Below, piece by piece: positions 13,545 through 23,225 of a stretch of 35,485 nucleotides of DNA. Position numbers and translations under genes: made by a program. The stretch is from Gammaproteobacteria bacterium (GTDB lineage: Bacteria; Pseudomonadota; Gammaproteobacteria; Thiomicrospirales; Thiomicrospiraceae). The stretch spans positions 1 to 35,485 of the forward strand of contig JACXUY010000014.1 of assembly GCA_014763665.1 (NCBI GenBank), written 5' to 3'. Below the pieces are notes generated by a model. The model ran no database searches. It was not told the origin of the DNA and worked only from the letters and a program-made list of their open reading frames with translations. Each line of letters opens with the position of its first letter. The stretch's first letter is position 1.

Positions 13545-16500
13545 TTAGGGGGTGCTGAGTTGCATTAACAGATCATCAACCGCTTTTAGCCGCTCGGTAG
13601 CAGTGCTGATGTCTCCAAACCATTTTAACTTGTTTGGTCCATCGAGTTTATAGATTTTTGGTTGTTGCTGAATCAACTTGATCAGTTTCATAGGATCGAG
13701 AGAAGTTTTAGCTAAAAAATGCAGTTTAACATGGCCTGCGCTGGCTTCGATTTTGTGAATACCTAATCTTATGGCGCAATGTTTCAGTTGCATAATGGCA
13801 AATAGGTTTTTGCACGCATCGGGTAATAAGCCAAAACGGTTCACCATTTCGACTTGCAGTTGATGTAGATCGGCTTGGTCTTCAGCCGCATTGATACGTT
13901 TGTAAAGTACTAAACGAGCAGAGATGTCGGGCAAATAGTCATCGGGAATGAGCGCAGGAATACCAAGATCGACATCGCAATTGTCGTTATTGTCTTCTAA
14001 ATTGGGTACTTCTCCGCGGCGATAAGCGCGTACTGCTTTATCGAGCAGTTGCGTGTAGAGTTCAAAGCCAATTTCGTGCATTTGACCACTTTGTTCGTGA
14101 CCCAAGAGTTCACCCGCACCGCGAATTTCTAGGTCTTGGCTGGCGAGGGCAAAGCCCGAACCGAGTTGATCGTGGCGTGCAATGGCTTCAAGACGTTTGA
14201 TGGCATCGCTGCTTAGTGCCTCCTTTGGTGGGGTGAATAAATAGGCATAAGCTTTGTGATGTGAGCGTCCGACTCGTCCACGTAATTGGTGTAATTGCGC
14301 TAGACCAAACTTGTCAGCGCGATAGATAAGGATGGTGTTGGCATTAGGGATGTCGATACCAGTTTCGATAATGGTGGTAGAAACGAGAATATTGTATTGC
14401 TGGTGATAAAAATCACGCATCACTCGTTCCAATTCGCGTTCGGGCATTTGTCCGTGTGCCATGGCAATACGGGCGTCGGGCATGAGTTGGGTTAATTCTT
14501 CTACAAAAGCGGGCATGCGTTCGACATCGTTGAAGAGGACATAAACCTGTCCACCACGGTGAAGTTCACGCGTACAAGCTTCTTTGGCTAATGCTGGATT
14601 CCAATCTTGCACGAACGTTTGAATGGATTGACGTTTTGCAGGCGGTGTGGCGATAATCGACATGTCTCTCAGTTGGGCAAAAGCCATAGAAAGGGTGCGC
14701 GGAATGGGTGTGGCAGTCATAGCGAGAATGTCCACCTGTGTGCGCAGACTTTTTAAGAATTCCTTTTGTTTGACGCCAAAACGATGTTCTTCGTCGATAA
14801 TAATCAGTCCTAAATCGTGGTAACGCATATCGCTTTGCAATAACTTATGCGTGCCAATGACGATATCTACTTTGCCTTCAGCGATTTGTTCAATGACTTT
14901 CGACTGATTGTTGGAGCCACCAAAACGCGATAGCGATTCAATTTTAACTGGCCAGTCGGCAAAACGGTCGCGAAAATTTTGTAAATGTTGATTCGCCAAC
15001 AAGGTTGTCGGAACCAATACCACAACTTGTTTACCGCCATGTACCGCCATAAAAGCGGCACGCATAGCAACCTCTGTTTTACCAAACCCCACATCGCCAC
15101 AGACCAAGCGATCCATTGGACGGGGCGATTGCATATCCGCAATGACCGCATCAATGGCGCTTTGTTGGTCGGGTGTGGTTTCAAAAGCGAAACCTGCACT
15201 GAATCTTAGATAGTCAGCACCAGCATCGGCAAAGGCGTGGCCGCGACGCGCTTCACGCGCTGCATAAAGATCGAGTAATTCAGCAGCGACGTCACGTACT
15301 TTTTCAATCGCTTGCTTGCGTGCTTTACTCCAGCGATCATTGCCGAGTTTATGCCAAGGTGCATGATCAGCATCAGCTCCAGCATAGCGACTAATCAGGT
15401 GAAGATTCGTAATCGGGACATACAGCTTGTCACCACCTGCATATTCAAGTGCGACAAATTCACGCGGAATATCACCGAGCGTTAGGGTTTCTAGCCCAAC
15501 ATATCGACCCACACCATGTTCTAAATGAACAACAGGGGAGCCTATATCTAGCTCAGCGAGTGAACGAACGCCATCGGTAAAATCTTGGTGCGCACTGCGT
15601 TTACGACGACGTGTTTGCCTGACTTGGCTGGCGTAAAGTGAGACTTCACTAATAATAATGAGATCATCTAACCACAGGTTTTGGCTCAGTGGAGCAACGG
15701 TTAAATAGAGTCCTGCTGTTTCAGCTGTTAGAAAATCTGACCAGCTTTCTGCACGCATTGCCTTGAGGTGAGATTTTTGCAGTAGCTCAATCAGAACTTC
15801 ACGACGTCCGACGGATTCGGCAACCAATAATACTTTGGTTTGACTATTCAAGGTCGGTAACCAGTCTGCCAGTCGCCATAAGGCATCGGCTCGGCTGGGA
15901 TCAATACTCAGATCGGGAAGAGTTTTTATCTGCCAGTGTTGACTATTATCGGCCTTGCTTTCGCTTGTTAGCTCAATGCGATAAAACCCCTTCATGCGTG
16001 CGAAAAGGTCGTTAGCTGTTAAGAAAAGTCTTTCAGGCGGTAGTAGCGGATGGTTGGGGTCGAGCTTGCCGATACTGTAACGCTCTTCCACGTCACGATA
16101 AAAAGCTTCCGCCGAGCTCACGACTTGTCCTACCCAAACTAGGTGTGTGTCGGCAGTGAGATAATCAGTAATGGCGCTGAGTTGTTCAAAGAATAAGGGT
16201 AGATAATATTCTAAGCCATTGGCGTTTTGTCCCTTAGAAACTGCTTGATAAAGCCAGTTGGTGCGCGTGTTATGGTCGGGAAAGGCATCGCGCCACTGTT
16301 GGCGAAAAAGATTGATGCTATCTGCATCGAGTGGATATTCTTTTGCTGGCAAAAGGGTTATGGAGTCGATGCGTTGCCTTGTTAGTTGCGTACTCACATC
16401 AAATTCCCGAAGGGAATCTATCTCATCATCCAGCCAGTCGATTCGTAGTGGCATTTCTCCACCCATGGGAAACACATCGAGTAAAGCGCCTCGAAGAGCA

Positions 16501-16982
16501 TATTCACCATGTTCCATTACTTGACCGACGCGTTGATAACCATTGCTCTCTAAATTGCGAGTAAACTCATGGCGGTTAATAGTTTGACCTGTAGAGAGAA
16601 CAAAACTCCGGCTGAGCAAATAGCTTGATGGAATGAGTCTATGCATCAAGGTAGCAATGTGCGCGATCAAAAATTTCGGAGGGGTTGTTGCCTGACGATA
16701 CAGTGCTTGTAACCGTGCGGAAATTATGTCTTGATGTGGCGAAAATCGGTCGTAAGGAAGGGTTTCCCAGTCTGGAAAGAGTAAGGCGGTTTTGTCGCTG
16801 AAAAAATTCAGTTCGCTGGCCAGCTGTTGAGCTTGCTGAGCCGTATCCGTAATGACCAGTAGCGGTTTGCTCAGTGAACGGCCTAGCTCTGCAAGGGCGA
16901 GTGGGATGCCAGCGTCAGTGAGTCCCGACCAGTAGAGCATCTTGTGTTGTTGTTGATTCCATAGAGGCAGGCTAAAAGTCAC
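13545..16982 (-). CDS. mfd: Transcription-repair coupling factor
   Basis: A 1145-aa ATP-dependent translocase that removes RNA polymerase stalled at DNA lesions and recruits UvrA. The usual parts are visible in order: an N-terminal UvrB-like module (LLFPDWETLPYDRFSPHQDIISARL, EYALRGALLDVFP), the RNA-polymerase-interaction domain near GVGRYVGLETL, then the RecG-like motor with Walker A GDVGFGKTEVAMRAAF near residue 630, DEEH near 730, and MTATPIPRTLSMAF. The LRGRVGRSHHKAYAYLF and GSGFALASQDLEIRGAGELLG motifs of the translocation region follow. The C-terminal TRCF domain starts about residue 1000. Length and motifs are intact. It heads the mfd-csiV-murB cluster and diverges from sqr. Confidence 0.98.
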   Translation of the reverse strand: MTFSLPLWNQQQHKMLYWSGLTDAGIPLALAELGRSLSKPLLVITDTAQQAQQLASELNFFSDKTALLFPDWETLPYDRFSPHQDIISARLQALYRQATTPPKFLIAHIATLMHRLIPSSYLLSRSFVLSTGQTINRHEFTRNLESNGYQRVGQVMEHGEYALRGALLDVFPMGGEMPLRIDWLDDEIDSLREFDVSTQLTRQRIDSITLLPAKEYPLDADSINLFRQQWRDAFPDHNTRTNWLYQAVSKGQNANGLEYYLPLFFEQLSAITDYLTADTHLVWVGQVVSSAEAFYRDVEERYSIGKLDPNHPLLPPERLFLTANDLFARMKGFYRIELTSESKADNSQHWQIKTLPDLSIDPSRADALWRLADWLPTLNSQTKVLLVAESVGRREVLIELLQKSHLKAMRAESWSDFLTAETAGLYLTVAPLSQNLWLDDLIIISEVSLYASQVRQTRRRKRSAHQDFTDGVRSLAELDIGSPVVHLEHGVGRYVGLETLTLGDIPREFVALEYAGGDKLYVPITNLHLISRYAGADADHAPWHKLGNDRWSKARKQAIEKVRDVAAELLDLYAAREARRGHAFADAGADYLRFSAGFAFETTPDQQSAIDAVIADMQSPRPMDRLVCGDVGFGKTEVAMRAAFMAVHGGKQVVVLVPTTLLANQHLQNFRDRFADWPVKIESLSRFGGSNNQSKVIEQIAEGKVDIVIGTHKLLQSDMRYHDLGLIIIDEEHRFGVKQKEFLKSLRTQVDILAMTATPIPRTLSMAFAQLRDMSIIATPPAKRQSIQTFVQDWNPALAKEACTRELHRGGQVYVLFNDVERMPAFVEELTQLMPDARIAMAHGQMPERELERVMRDFYHQQYNILVSTTIIETGIDIPNANTILIYRADKFGLAQLHQLRGRVGRSHHKAYAYLFTPPKEALSSDAIKRLEAIARHDQLGSGFALASQDLEIRGAGELLGHEQSGQMHEIGFELYTQLLDKAVRAYRRGEVPNLEDNNDNCDVDLGIPALIPDDYLPDISARLVLYKRINAAEDQADLHQLQVEMVNRFGLLPDACKNLFAIMQLKHCAIRLGIHKIEASAGHVKLHFLAKTSLDPMKLIKLIQQQPKIYKLDGPNKLKWFGDISTATERLKAVDDLLMQLSTP

Positions 16983-17020
16983 TGAATCCTTCCTGTTGGT
17001 GTTGCTTGTAAATGTTTTCT

Positions 17021-17029
17021 ATTATAGCA
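17021..17029 (-). promoter_or_regulatory. Extended -10 promoter for mfd
   Basis: On the minus strand this reads TGCTATAAT, a perfect extended -10 (TG-n-TATAAT), about 39 bases upstream of the mfd start. No good -35 is visible, as expected for this class. It faces away from the sqr promoter in the 178-bp gap. Confidence 0.6.
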
Positions 17030-17096
17030 TTGTGGGTTAGCTTGAACATGCTTGGCTACGTACTGAATATTGGTGATATACGAATAAATAGCGCCT

Positions 17097-17105
17097 TGTT
17101 ATAAT
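17097..17105 (+). promoter_or_regulatory. Extended -10 promoter for sqr
   Basis: TGTTATAAT is a perfect extended -10, 56 bases upstream of the sqr ATG. AAGGAAG then serves as the ribosome site just before the start. No clear -35 is visible. Confidence 0.6.
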
Positions 17106-17160
17106 TCGCAGGGCGACATGATTAACACAAAATTTAAACAGTAAACGAAGGAAGTACCAC

Positions 17161-18456
17161 ATGGCAACCATTGTTATTGTTGGCGCTGGTATTGGCGGTA
17201 TGCCAATGGCTTACGACATTAAGCGTCAATTGGGTTCTGCGCACACGGTTAAAGTTGTGTCTGCGTTAGATCAGTTTCAATTTACGCCCTCTAATCCTTG
17301 GGTAGGCGTGGGTTGGCGTACATCTGAAGACATTTCTTTTCCCATAGAACCAGCACTAACACGCAAAGGCATTGAGTTTATCCACGCAACCGTGACAGAA
17401 ATTAATCCAAATGAGAACCATTTGTTGCTCTCTGATGGCAGTCGCCTTGACTATGATTATGTTATTCTAGCAACAGGTCCCTACTTAGCTTTTGAGGAAG
17501 TTGAAGGTTTGGGTCCAATTAGCCATGGTGGTAACACCGTTTCAGTTTGTACGACGCATCACTCTGTTGAAGCATTCAATGAATGGGAGAAGTTTTGTGC
17601 TTCACCAGCACCCATTGTTGTGGGAGCGGTGCAGGGTGCGTCTTGTTTTGGTCCTGCTTACGAATACGCCATGATCATGGACACAGACTTGCGCAAACGT
17701 AAGATTCGTAAAGACGTGAAAATGACGTTTGTCACCTCAGAGCCCTACATTGGACACTTAGGGTTAGGCGGTGTTGGTGACTCTAAAGGCATGTTAGAAA
17801 GCATCATGCGTCAGCGCCATATTAACTGGATTTGCAATGCCAAGGTGACTAAAATTGAGCAAGGTGTGATGCATGTGGATGAGCATGATACCAATGGTGC
17901 AGTCGTTAAGTCGCATCAATTGCCATTTGGTTATTCGATGATGTTGCCAGCCTTTAAAGGTCCTAAGTTCTTGCAACAAGCAGATGAAGCTTTGGTTAAT
18001 CCGCGCGGTATGGTTAAGATTGATAAGTTTAACCGCAATCCAACCTACAAAAATGTTTATGCTTTAGGTGTGGTAGTGGCTATTCCTCCGGTGGAAGCGA
18101 CACCAGTTCCCGTGGGAACGCCTAAAACGGGTTTGATGATTGAAGGCATGGTTACAGCGATTTGTCATAACATCGAAAACGAATTATCGGGTAAAGCACC
18201 CTGTGAAGAAGCAACCTGGAACACCGTTTGTTTAGCCGATTTGGGCGATACGGGTGCCGCCTTTGTGGCCTTACCGCAAATTCCACCCCGCAATCTTACT
18301 TGGGCTAAACAAGGCAAGTGGGTGCATTTAGCCAAAATTGCGTTCGAGAAGTATTTCATCCGTAACATGAAAAATGGTAATTCAGAGCCGATTTATCAAA
18401 AGTATGTGATGAAAATGTTGGGTATTGTGCGTTTGAAATCGCAAGAAAAGTCTTAA
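17161..18456 (+). CDS. sqr: Sulfide:quinone oxidoreductase
   Basis: An FAD enzyme at the inner membrane that oxidises sulfide to polysulfide/sulfur and passes electrons to quinone. The 431-aa protein begins with a dinucleotide-binding motif (IVIVGAGIGGMP). PSNPWVGVGWRTSEDI, ATGPYLAF, GASCFGPAYEYAMI, TSEPYIGHLGLGGVGDSKG and AIPPVEATPVPVGTPKTGLMIE follow, closely like the structurally known Acidithiobacillus ferrooxidans SQR. All three redox cysteines are present: Cys130 (SVCTTHH), Cys162 (GASCFG) and Cys357 (NTVCLAD). The C-terminal amphipathic region WVHLAKIAFEKYFIRNMK fits membrane attachment. No signal peptide is present. It is a single-gene unit with its own promoter and terminator. Confidence 0.95.
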   Translation: MATIVIVGAGIGGMPMAYDIKRQLGSAHTVKVVSALDQFQFTPSNPWVGVGWRTSEDISFPIEPALTRKGIEFIHATVTEINPNENHLLLSDGSRLDYDYVILATGPYLAFEEVEGLGPISHGGNTVSVCTTHHSVEAFNEWEKFCASPAPIVVGAVQGASCFGPAYEYAMIMDTDLRKRKIRKDVKMTFVTSEPYIGHLGLGGVGDSKGMLESIMRQRHINWICNAKVTKIEQGVMHVDEHDTNGAVVKSHQLPFGYSMMLPAFKGPKFLQQADEALVNPRGMVKIDKFNRNPTYKNVYALGVVVAIPPVEATPVPVGTPKTGLMIEGMVTAICHNIENELSGKAPCEEATWNTVCLADLGDTGAAFVALPQIPPRNLTWAKQGKWVHLAKIAFEKYFIRNMKNGNSEPIYQKYVMKMLGIVRLKSQEKS

Positions 18457-18482
18457 CAACAACGCATCAGTCACTGACTGTA

Positions 18483-18511
18483 AAAAACCGCTCAAACCGA
18501 GCGGTTTTTTT
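18483..18511 (+). terminator. Terminator of sqr
   Basis: ACCGCTC (18487-18493) pairs with GAGCGGT (18499-18505) around AAACC, followed by TTTTTT and preceded by an A-run. It is a strong terminator about 30 bases after the sqr stop. Confidence 0.9.
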
Positions 18512-18523
18512 ATGAACGATGCG

Positions 18524-18550
18524 TTGTCACTTTTGCTGCTGTGGTATGAT
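18524..18550 (+). promoter_or_regulatory. Promoter for the TRIC-like channel gene
   Basis: TTGTCA (18524-18529) and TATGAT (18545-18550) are separated by 15 bases. The -10 is preceded by TG-G, making an extended -10 (TGGTATGAT) that compensates for the short spacer. It lies 31 bases before ATG 18581. Confidence 0.5.
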
Positions 18551-18580
18551 TGATTTCTGATTTTTTGAGGACGCCTCTGA

Positions 18581-19192
18581 ATGCTAGATCCATTGTTATT
18601 ATCACTGGATTTGATGGGAACCATCGTGTTTGCCATTACGGGATTATTAGCGGCCAGCCGCCATCAGTTAGATGTATTTGGTGCTTTGGTGTTGGCTATG
18701 GTAACGGCCGTGGGTGGTGGTACGCTGCGCGATTTAATTCTCGGTGTTCCTGTTTTTTGGTTGATGCATACCGAATACATCTATCTTATTATTGTGACGA
18801 CGATATTGGTCGCACTTTATCGACGAACTCATGTCATTCCCATGAAAGTCTTGTTGTTATTAGATGCTATTGGTTTGGCGGTATTTACCATTATTGGCGC
18901 GCAGAAAGCCTTGGCCTTAGGTTATGCCGATGTCATTGTGGTGATGATGGGCGTGATGACGGGCGTTGTTGGTGGTATGATTCGCGATGTTTTGGTTGGT
19001 GAAATTCCGCTCATTTTGCGCCAAGAGATTTATGCTACGGCTTCTTTTCTGGGTGCAAGCGTTTATGTACTCGCTAATCAGTGGATTGGGCTATTTGAAT
19101 TGGTCATTCTGCTGTCAATGATCGCCACACTGACCATGCGCTTAGGTGGTGTTTTTTTAGGCTGGCGCTTACCCAAATTTATTACCACCTAG
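18581..19192 (+). CDS. TRIC cation channel family membrane protein (YicG/UPF0126-like)
   Basis: A 203-aa inner-membrane protein of about seven helices. It has two internally repeated halves, each carrying a glycine-rich GG(G/M)xxRD motif: AVGGGTLRDLILGVPVFWL in the first and GVVGGMIRDVLVGEIPLIL in the second. This duplicated GGxxRD signature marks prokaryotic TRIC (trimeric intracellular cation) channels, formerly UPF0126. Bacterial homologues conduct monovalent cations in vitro, but the physiological substrate is not established; some have been linked to amino-acid uptake. It lies 25 bases before the lipoprotein-release permease gene on the same strand, probably by chance of operon layout. 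Confidence 0.92.
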   Translation: MLDPLLLSLDLMGTIVFAITGLLAASRHQLDVFGALVLAMVTAVGGGTLRDLILGVPVFWLMHTEYIYLIIVTTILVALYRRTHVIPMKVLLLLDAIGLAVFTIIGAQKALALGYADVIVVMMGVMTGVVGGMIRDVLVGEIPLILRQEIYATASFLGASVYVLANQWIGLFELVILLSMIATLTMRLGGVFLGWRLPKFITT

Positions 19193-19217
19193 TAGCTTAC
19201 CGATACAGGATACAACT

Positions 19218-20468
19218 GTGAATTTTCCCTTTGAATGGCGCATTGGACTTAGGTACTTACGCGCAAAACGACGTAATCATTTCATTTCGTTCATTTCGCT
19301 CATCTCTTTTCTAGGCATTGCCCTAGGGATTTTGGCACTCATTACCATTTTGTCGATTATGAATGGTTTTCACGAAGAAATCCGCTCACGTATGCTGAGT
19401 ATGACAGCACATATGACCGTATCTGGGCAGGATGATAAACTCGAAAACTGGCAACAATTAGCTGGTGAAATTAAACAAACGCCATCGATCATTGGGTTAG
19501 CGCCTAATGTCAGTCGTTTGGCATTGGTTGCACATGGCGGTAGTTCTCAAGGCGCGATGGTAAAAGGGGTTGATCCTAATTTAGAAGGGGCGGTTTCAAC
19601 CATTGAACAACACATTAAATTAGGTCAGTTTGATGCGCTCAAAGCAGGTGAGTTTGCGATTGTATTGGGTAGCGAGTTGGCTGCGAAATTGGGTGTAGTA
19701 TTAGGTGATAAGATCACTCTGATTACGCCAGAAGGCAGTAATACTGCGGTGGGCTATATTCCTAAGATGAAGCGTTTTACTTTGGTAGGTATTTTTGAAG
19801 TAGGTATGCATGATTATGATGGCGGCATGGCTTATATTCACCTTGCTGATGCTCAACCCCTTTTTGGATATGATGAAAGTGAAGTGAGTGGATTGCAGTT
19901 AAAAGTGACCAATATGTTCGACATTCCAACCATGCGAGATGATCTTAGCAGCGTCATTACGCGTACCGTTTATGTGACTGATTGGACGCAACAACATGCT
20001 AACTTCTTTGCTGCGTTACAATTAGAAAAACGCATGATGTTTATTGGTCTTGCGTTGATTGTGATGGTGGCAGCGTTTAATATCATTTCTACGATGGTGA
20101 TGGTGGTTACCGATAAACGGAGTGATATTGCCATCCTTCGTACCATTGGTGCCTCTCCAGCTTCTATTATGATGATATTCATTGTGCAAGGCATGGCGAT
20201 CGGGTTAATTGGCATGTTGTTGGGTATTGCCGGTGGGGTGTCTGTTGCGACGAATATTGATACCATTGTGCCCTTTATTGAACACTTATTTGGTTTCAAA
20301 TTCTTTCCGGCAAATGTTTTTTATATTAGTTTTGTCCCATCTCATCTAGAGTGGAGAGATGTGTGGCAGGTCGCGTTCATGACATTTATGCTCACCTTGT
20401 TAGCTACGCTATATCCAGCATGGCAAGCCTCAAAAACACAGCCAGCGGAGGCTCTGCGCTATGAGTAA
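19218..20468 (+). CDS. lolC: Lipoprotein-releasing ABC transporter permease (LolC/LolE family)
   Basis: A 416-aa inner-membrane permease that extracts mature outer-membrane lipoproteins and passes them to LolA. The N-terminal signature [23 protein letters not shown] and the first helix with [24 protein letters not shown] are characteristic. A ~220-residue periplasmic domain follows, then three helices (about 272-298, 317-347 and 385-405), giving the MacB/LolCE topology. The start is GTG 19218, with AGGA upstream. It overlaps lolD by eight bases. Only one permease gene is present; a classical system has lolC-lolD-lolE. It may therefore be the single hybrid permease called LolF, with another copy elsewhere as the alternative. 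Confidence 0.92.
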   Translation: MNFPFEWRIGLRYLRAKRRNHFISFISLISFLGIALGILALITILSIMNGFHEEIRSRMLSMTAHMTVSGQDDKLENWQQLAGEIKQTPSIIGLAPNVSRLALVAHGGSSQGAMVKGVDPNLEGAVSTIEQHIKLGQFDALKAGEFAIVLGSELAAKLGVVLGDKITLITPEGSNTAVGYIPKMKRFTLVGIFEVGMHDYDGGMAYIHLADAQPLFGYDESEVSGLQLKVTNMFDIPTMRDDLSSVITRTVYVTDWTQQHANFFAALQLEKRMMFIGLALIVMVAAFNIISTMVMVVTDKRSDIAILRTIGASPASIMMIFIVQGMAIGLIGMLLGIAGGVSVATNIDTIVPFIEHLFGFKFFPANVFYISFVPSHLEWRDVWQVAFMTFMLTLLATLYPAWQASKTQPAEALRYE

Positions 20469-21150
20469 TCAACGTGAAAACTTTGTATTAGAAGCGCAGG
20501 GGTTGTCTAAGCGCTATGATGAAGGCGATATGCATGTTGATGTGCTCAAATCAATCGACTTTAGCATTGAACCAAGCGATTGCTGCGCTATTGTCGGAGC
20601 TTCAGGATCGGGGAAATCGACTTTATTACATCTGTTGGGCGGATTGGATAAACCTACAGCGGGTAAGGTTCGTTTATGTGGCCAAGATTATTCAACTCTC
20701 AACGAAGCAGAAAGGGGACGTTTACGTAATCGTCATTTGGGCTTTGTTTACCAGTTCCATCATTTACTACCAGAGTTCACTGTGCTGGACAATGTGGCGA
20801 TGCCGTTAATGGTTAGACGTGTGCCTGTGACACAAGCAAGATCACAAGCGATGGAAATGTTGAATTCTGTTGGTTTGTCTCATCGATTGATGCATAAACC
20901 GAGTGAGTTGTCAGGCGGTGAGCGGCAACGTACTGCCATTGCTCGCGCCTTGGTGACGCGCCCCGACTGTTTAATGGCAGATGAACCGACGGGTAATCTA
21001 GATTCAGCCACGGCAGATAAAATCTATGATTTGCTGATGGAACTGCAGCAGCAAACACAGATGGCGCTGATTATTGTGACACACGATAGCGCTCTGGCGG
21101 CTCGAATGAATCGAGTGTTACATATGCGCGATGGGCAATTTGTCGGTTAG
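20461..21150 (+). CDS. lolD: Lipoprotein-releasing ABC transporter ATP-binding protein
   Basis: A 229-aa cytoplasmic ATPase that powers lipoprotein release. Walker A is GASGSGKST near residue 42. The LolD motif region [24 protein letters not shown], the ABC signature [15 protein letters not shown], Walker [14 protein letters not shown] and the H-loop IVTHD are present. The [12 protein letters not shown]-like segment identifies LolD among the MacB/LolD/FtsE-type ATPases. The gene overlaps the permease gene by eight bases, so expression is coupled. Confidence 0.95.
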   Translation: MSNQRENFVLEAQGLSKRYDEGDMHVDVLKSIDFSIEPSDCCAIVGASGSGKSTLLHLLGGLDKPTAGKVRLCGQDYSTLNEAERGRLRNRHLGFVYQFHHLLPEFTVLDNVAMPLMVRRVPVTQARSQAMEMLNSVGLSHRLMHKPSELSGGERQRTAIARALVTRPDCLMADEPTGNLDSATADKIYDLLMELQQQTQMALIIVTHDSALAARMNRVLHMRDGQFVG

Positions 21151-21221
21151 GTTTTTGCTAACCAATAGCTAACTGCGGTATCATAGCATTTATTTAATTT
21201 GTCTCTGTGGAGAATTCCTGC

Positions 21222-22112
21222 GTGATTTCATTTCGTGGAAGCATGGTTGCCATTGTTACGCCCATGACCTCAGAAGGTTTGGTTGATTACCCGGCTTTCG
21301 AACGCTTATTAGATTTTCATTTAGATAACGAAACCTCGGTTATTTGTGTTGCTGGAACAACAGGTGAAGCCTCGACCTTGGACTATGACGAACATTGCGC
21401 CTTAATTCGTTATGCAGTTGAGTACGTTAAGGGGCGCATTCCGATTATGGGCGGTACAGGCGCTAACAGTACACGCGAAGCGATTGAACTCACTCAGTGT
21501 GCCAAAGACGCTGGTGCTGATGCTGCCTTATTGGTAACGCCTTATTACAATAAGCCGACACAAGAAGGGCTTTACCTGCACTACAAAGCGGTTGCAGAGG
21601 CGGTTGATATTCCCATTGTTCTTTACAATGTGCCGGGTCGTACAGCAGTGGATATGCTGCCAGAAACGGTGGCACGTTTATCGCAACTTCCCAATATCAT
21701 AGGTATTAAAGATGCAACGGGGAACTTAGCCCGTCTAACAGCCATGCAGGCGATTTGTGCACCTGATTTTGAATTTTATACGGGTGACGATGCTACGGCG
21801 GTTGAGTTCATCTTATTGGGCGGTCATGGCGGCATTTCGGTAACGGCTAATGTGGCTCCCAAGGTAGTGAGTCTTGCTTATCAAGCGGCACTGGCTGGCA
21901 AAGCTGAACAGGCTCGTGCTTTAGATTTTCCCTTGCAAGCCTTACATCGTGATTTATTTGTTGAAGCCAATCCAATTCCTGTCAAATGGGCCTTGCACCG
22001 CATGGGATATATTGATTTAGGTATTCGTTTACCTCTGACGGTATTGTCCGATTCCAAGCGTCCGCTCATTGAAGCAGCGCTTCAACAAGCCCATTGTTTA
22101 GCCAACTCATAA
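21222..22112 (+). CDS. dapA: 4-hydroxy-tetrahydrodipicolinate synthase
   Basis: Condenses pyruvate with aspartate semialdehyde, the first step of the lysine/diaminopimelate branch. I choose GTG 21222 (GTGGAG upstream), which gives ISFRGSMVAIVTPM, the normal N-terminus of the family; an in-frame GTG at 21207 adds five residues. The 296-aa protein has GTTGEASTL (Thr46, Thr47), PYYNKPTQEGLY (Tyr109), YNVPGRTAVD (Tyr135) and the Schiff-base Lys163 in GIKDATGN. It is followed after nine bases by the BamC gene, the same order as E. coli dapA-bamC. Confidence 0.97.
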   Translation: MISFRGSMVAIVTPMTSEGLVDYPAFERLLDFHLDNETSVICVAGTTGEASTLDYDEHCALIRYAVEYVKGRIPIMGGTGANSTREAIELTQCAKDAGADAALLVTPYYNKPTQEGLYLHYKAVAEAVDIPIVLYNVPGRTAVDMLPETVARLSQLPNIIGIKDATGNLARLTAMQAICAPDFEFYTGDDATAVEFILLGGHGGISVTANVAPKVVSLAYQAALAGKAEQARALDFPLQALHRDLFVEANPIPVKWALHRMGYIDLGIRLPLTVLSDSKRPLIEAALQQAHCLANS

Positions 22113-22133
22113 TTTTTCGGAGTGCCTTGTTTC

Positions 22134-23225
22134 ATGAAATATTCTTTAGGCTTAGTGGGCATCACGGCCTTATCTGTATTGTCGCTTTCAGGCTGTAGTA
22201 GTCTTAGCAAGTCTTTTGGCTCGGGTGATGCAATTACCAATAAAGATAACTATCGTGTCACACAAGATGCGTTAATTTCGCCTTTGGAGTTGCCCCCAGG
22301 ATTTCAAAATCCTAACCGCAGTATGGATTTGAGTAATCGGCAGTTGATGGGTCAGTTGAACGACAAAATCATGCGCAAAGATATTCCTACGTATCAAGTG
22401 GATGGGTTGTCTATTCGTAGTAATTTGTCTGAACGTTGGTTGCATGTTGATAAAGTTAATCCAGATGATTTGTGGGAGCGCCTGCAACGCTTCTTGGTGG
22501 CTCAAGGCTTCACCGTTGAAGAGTCGCGTAAAGACGTCGGTTTGATTCGTACCGCTTATGTAGCGCGTAAAGAAGTCGTTCCTAAATCTGAAATGAGTTT
22601 TCTAACTCGTATTCTGAATTCATGGCGTGAAGAAACAGCCAAGGGTGCAATGGATAGGTTAACCTTACGCGTTGAAACCGACAAGCAGGGCGGTGCTAAC
22701 GTTTATCTACGTCATTCGATGATTTTTTCTGATTTTGATGGTGACATTAACAACTGGCGTTTACGTCCTTATCAACCTCTATTTGAAGCAGAGATGTTGT
22801 ATCAGTCGATGGTGTTTTTAGGTGCTTCCATGAATAATGCTGTTGCGCAAGTTGCGGCAACTGAGAAGCGTCTTGAAATGTCTTTAGATGGTGAATTTGC
22901 TGGCTTAAGCTTGAAGGCAGGTATGGAAGAAAGTTGGCAGTTTATTCTGTCGCTTGCTGATCGTTCAGGTTTCACTGTGTTGAACACGGACAAAGCCAAC
23001 GGTGTGATGACCTTAAAACTCAAGTCTGATGCAACACAAGAAGAGAAAGGCTTCTTCTCTCGTTTGTTCAGTTCAGAGCCAGAGGCTGTTAACCAAGTCA
23101 GTTTGAAGTTTAAAGCGAACAGCAGCTTGAAGACAACCGATGTCATCGTTGAAAGTGCCGACAATCGTGTATTGACGGCAAATGAGCGCAGGTCTATCTT
23201 CCAGCGTATGGGTGCGATTGAATGA
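22134..23225 (+). CDS. bamC: Outer membrane assembly lipoprotein BamC
   Basis: A lipoprotein of the BAM complex that inserts beta-barrel proteins into the outer membrane. ATG 22134 gives a clean lipoprotein signal ending in LSLSGC, with the acylated Cys near residue 21; an in-frame GTG at 22122 would add four residues. The mature N-terminus [22 protein letters not shown] is the unstructured BamC segment that binds BamD. Two helix-grip domains follow (about 90-200 and 240-360). The 363-aa length is close to the family norm. It lies downstream of dapA, the conserved location, and overlaps purL by four bases (ATGA). Confidence 0.93.
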   Translation: MKYSLGLVGITALSVLSLSGCSSLSKSFGSGDAITNKDNYRVTQDALISPLELPPGFQNPNRSMDLSNRQLMGQLNDKIMRKDIPTYQVDGLSIRSNLSERWLHVDKVNPDDLWERLQRFLVAQGFTVEESRKDVGLIRTAYVARKEVVPKSEMSFLTRILNSWREETAKGAMDRLTLRVETDKQGGANVYLRHSMIFSDFDGDINNWRLRPYQPLFEAEMLYQSMVFLGASMNNAVAQVAATEKRLEMSLDGEFAGLSLKAGMEESWQFILSLADRSGFTVLNTDKANGVMTLKLKSDATQEEKGFFSRLFSSEPEAVNQVSLKFKANSSLKTTDVIVESADNRVLTANERRSIFQRMGAIE

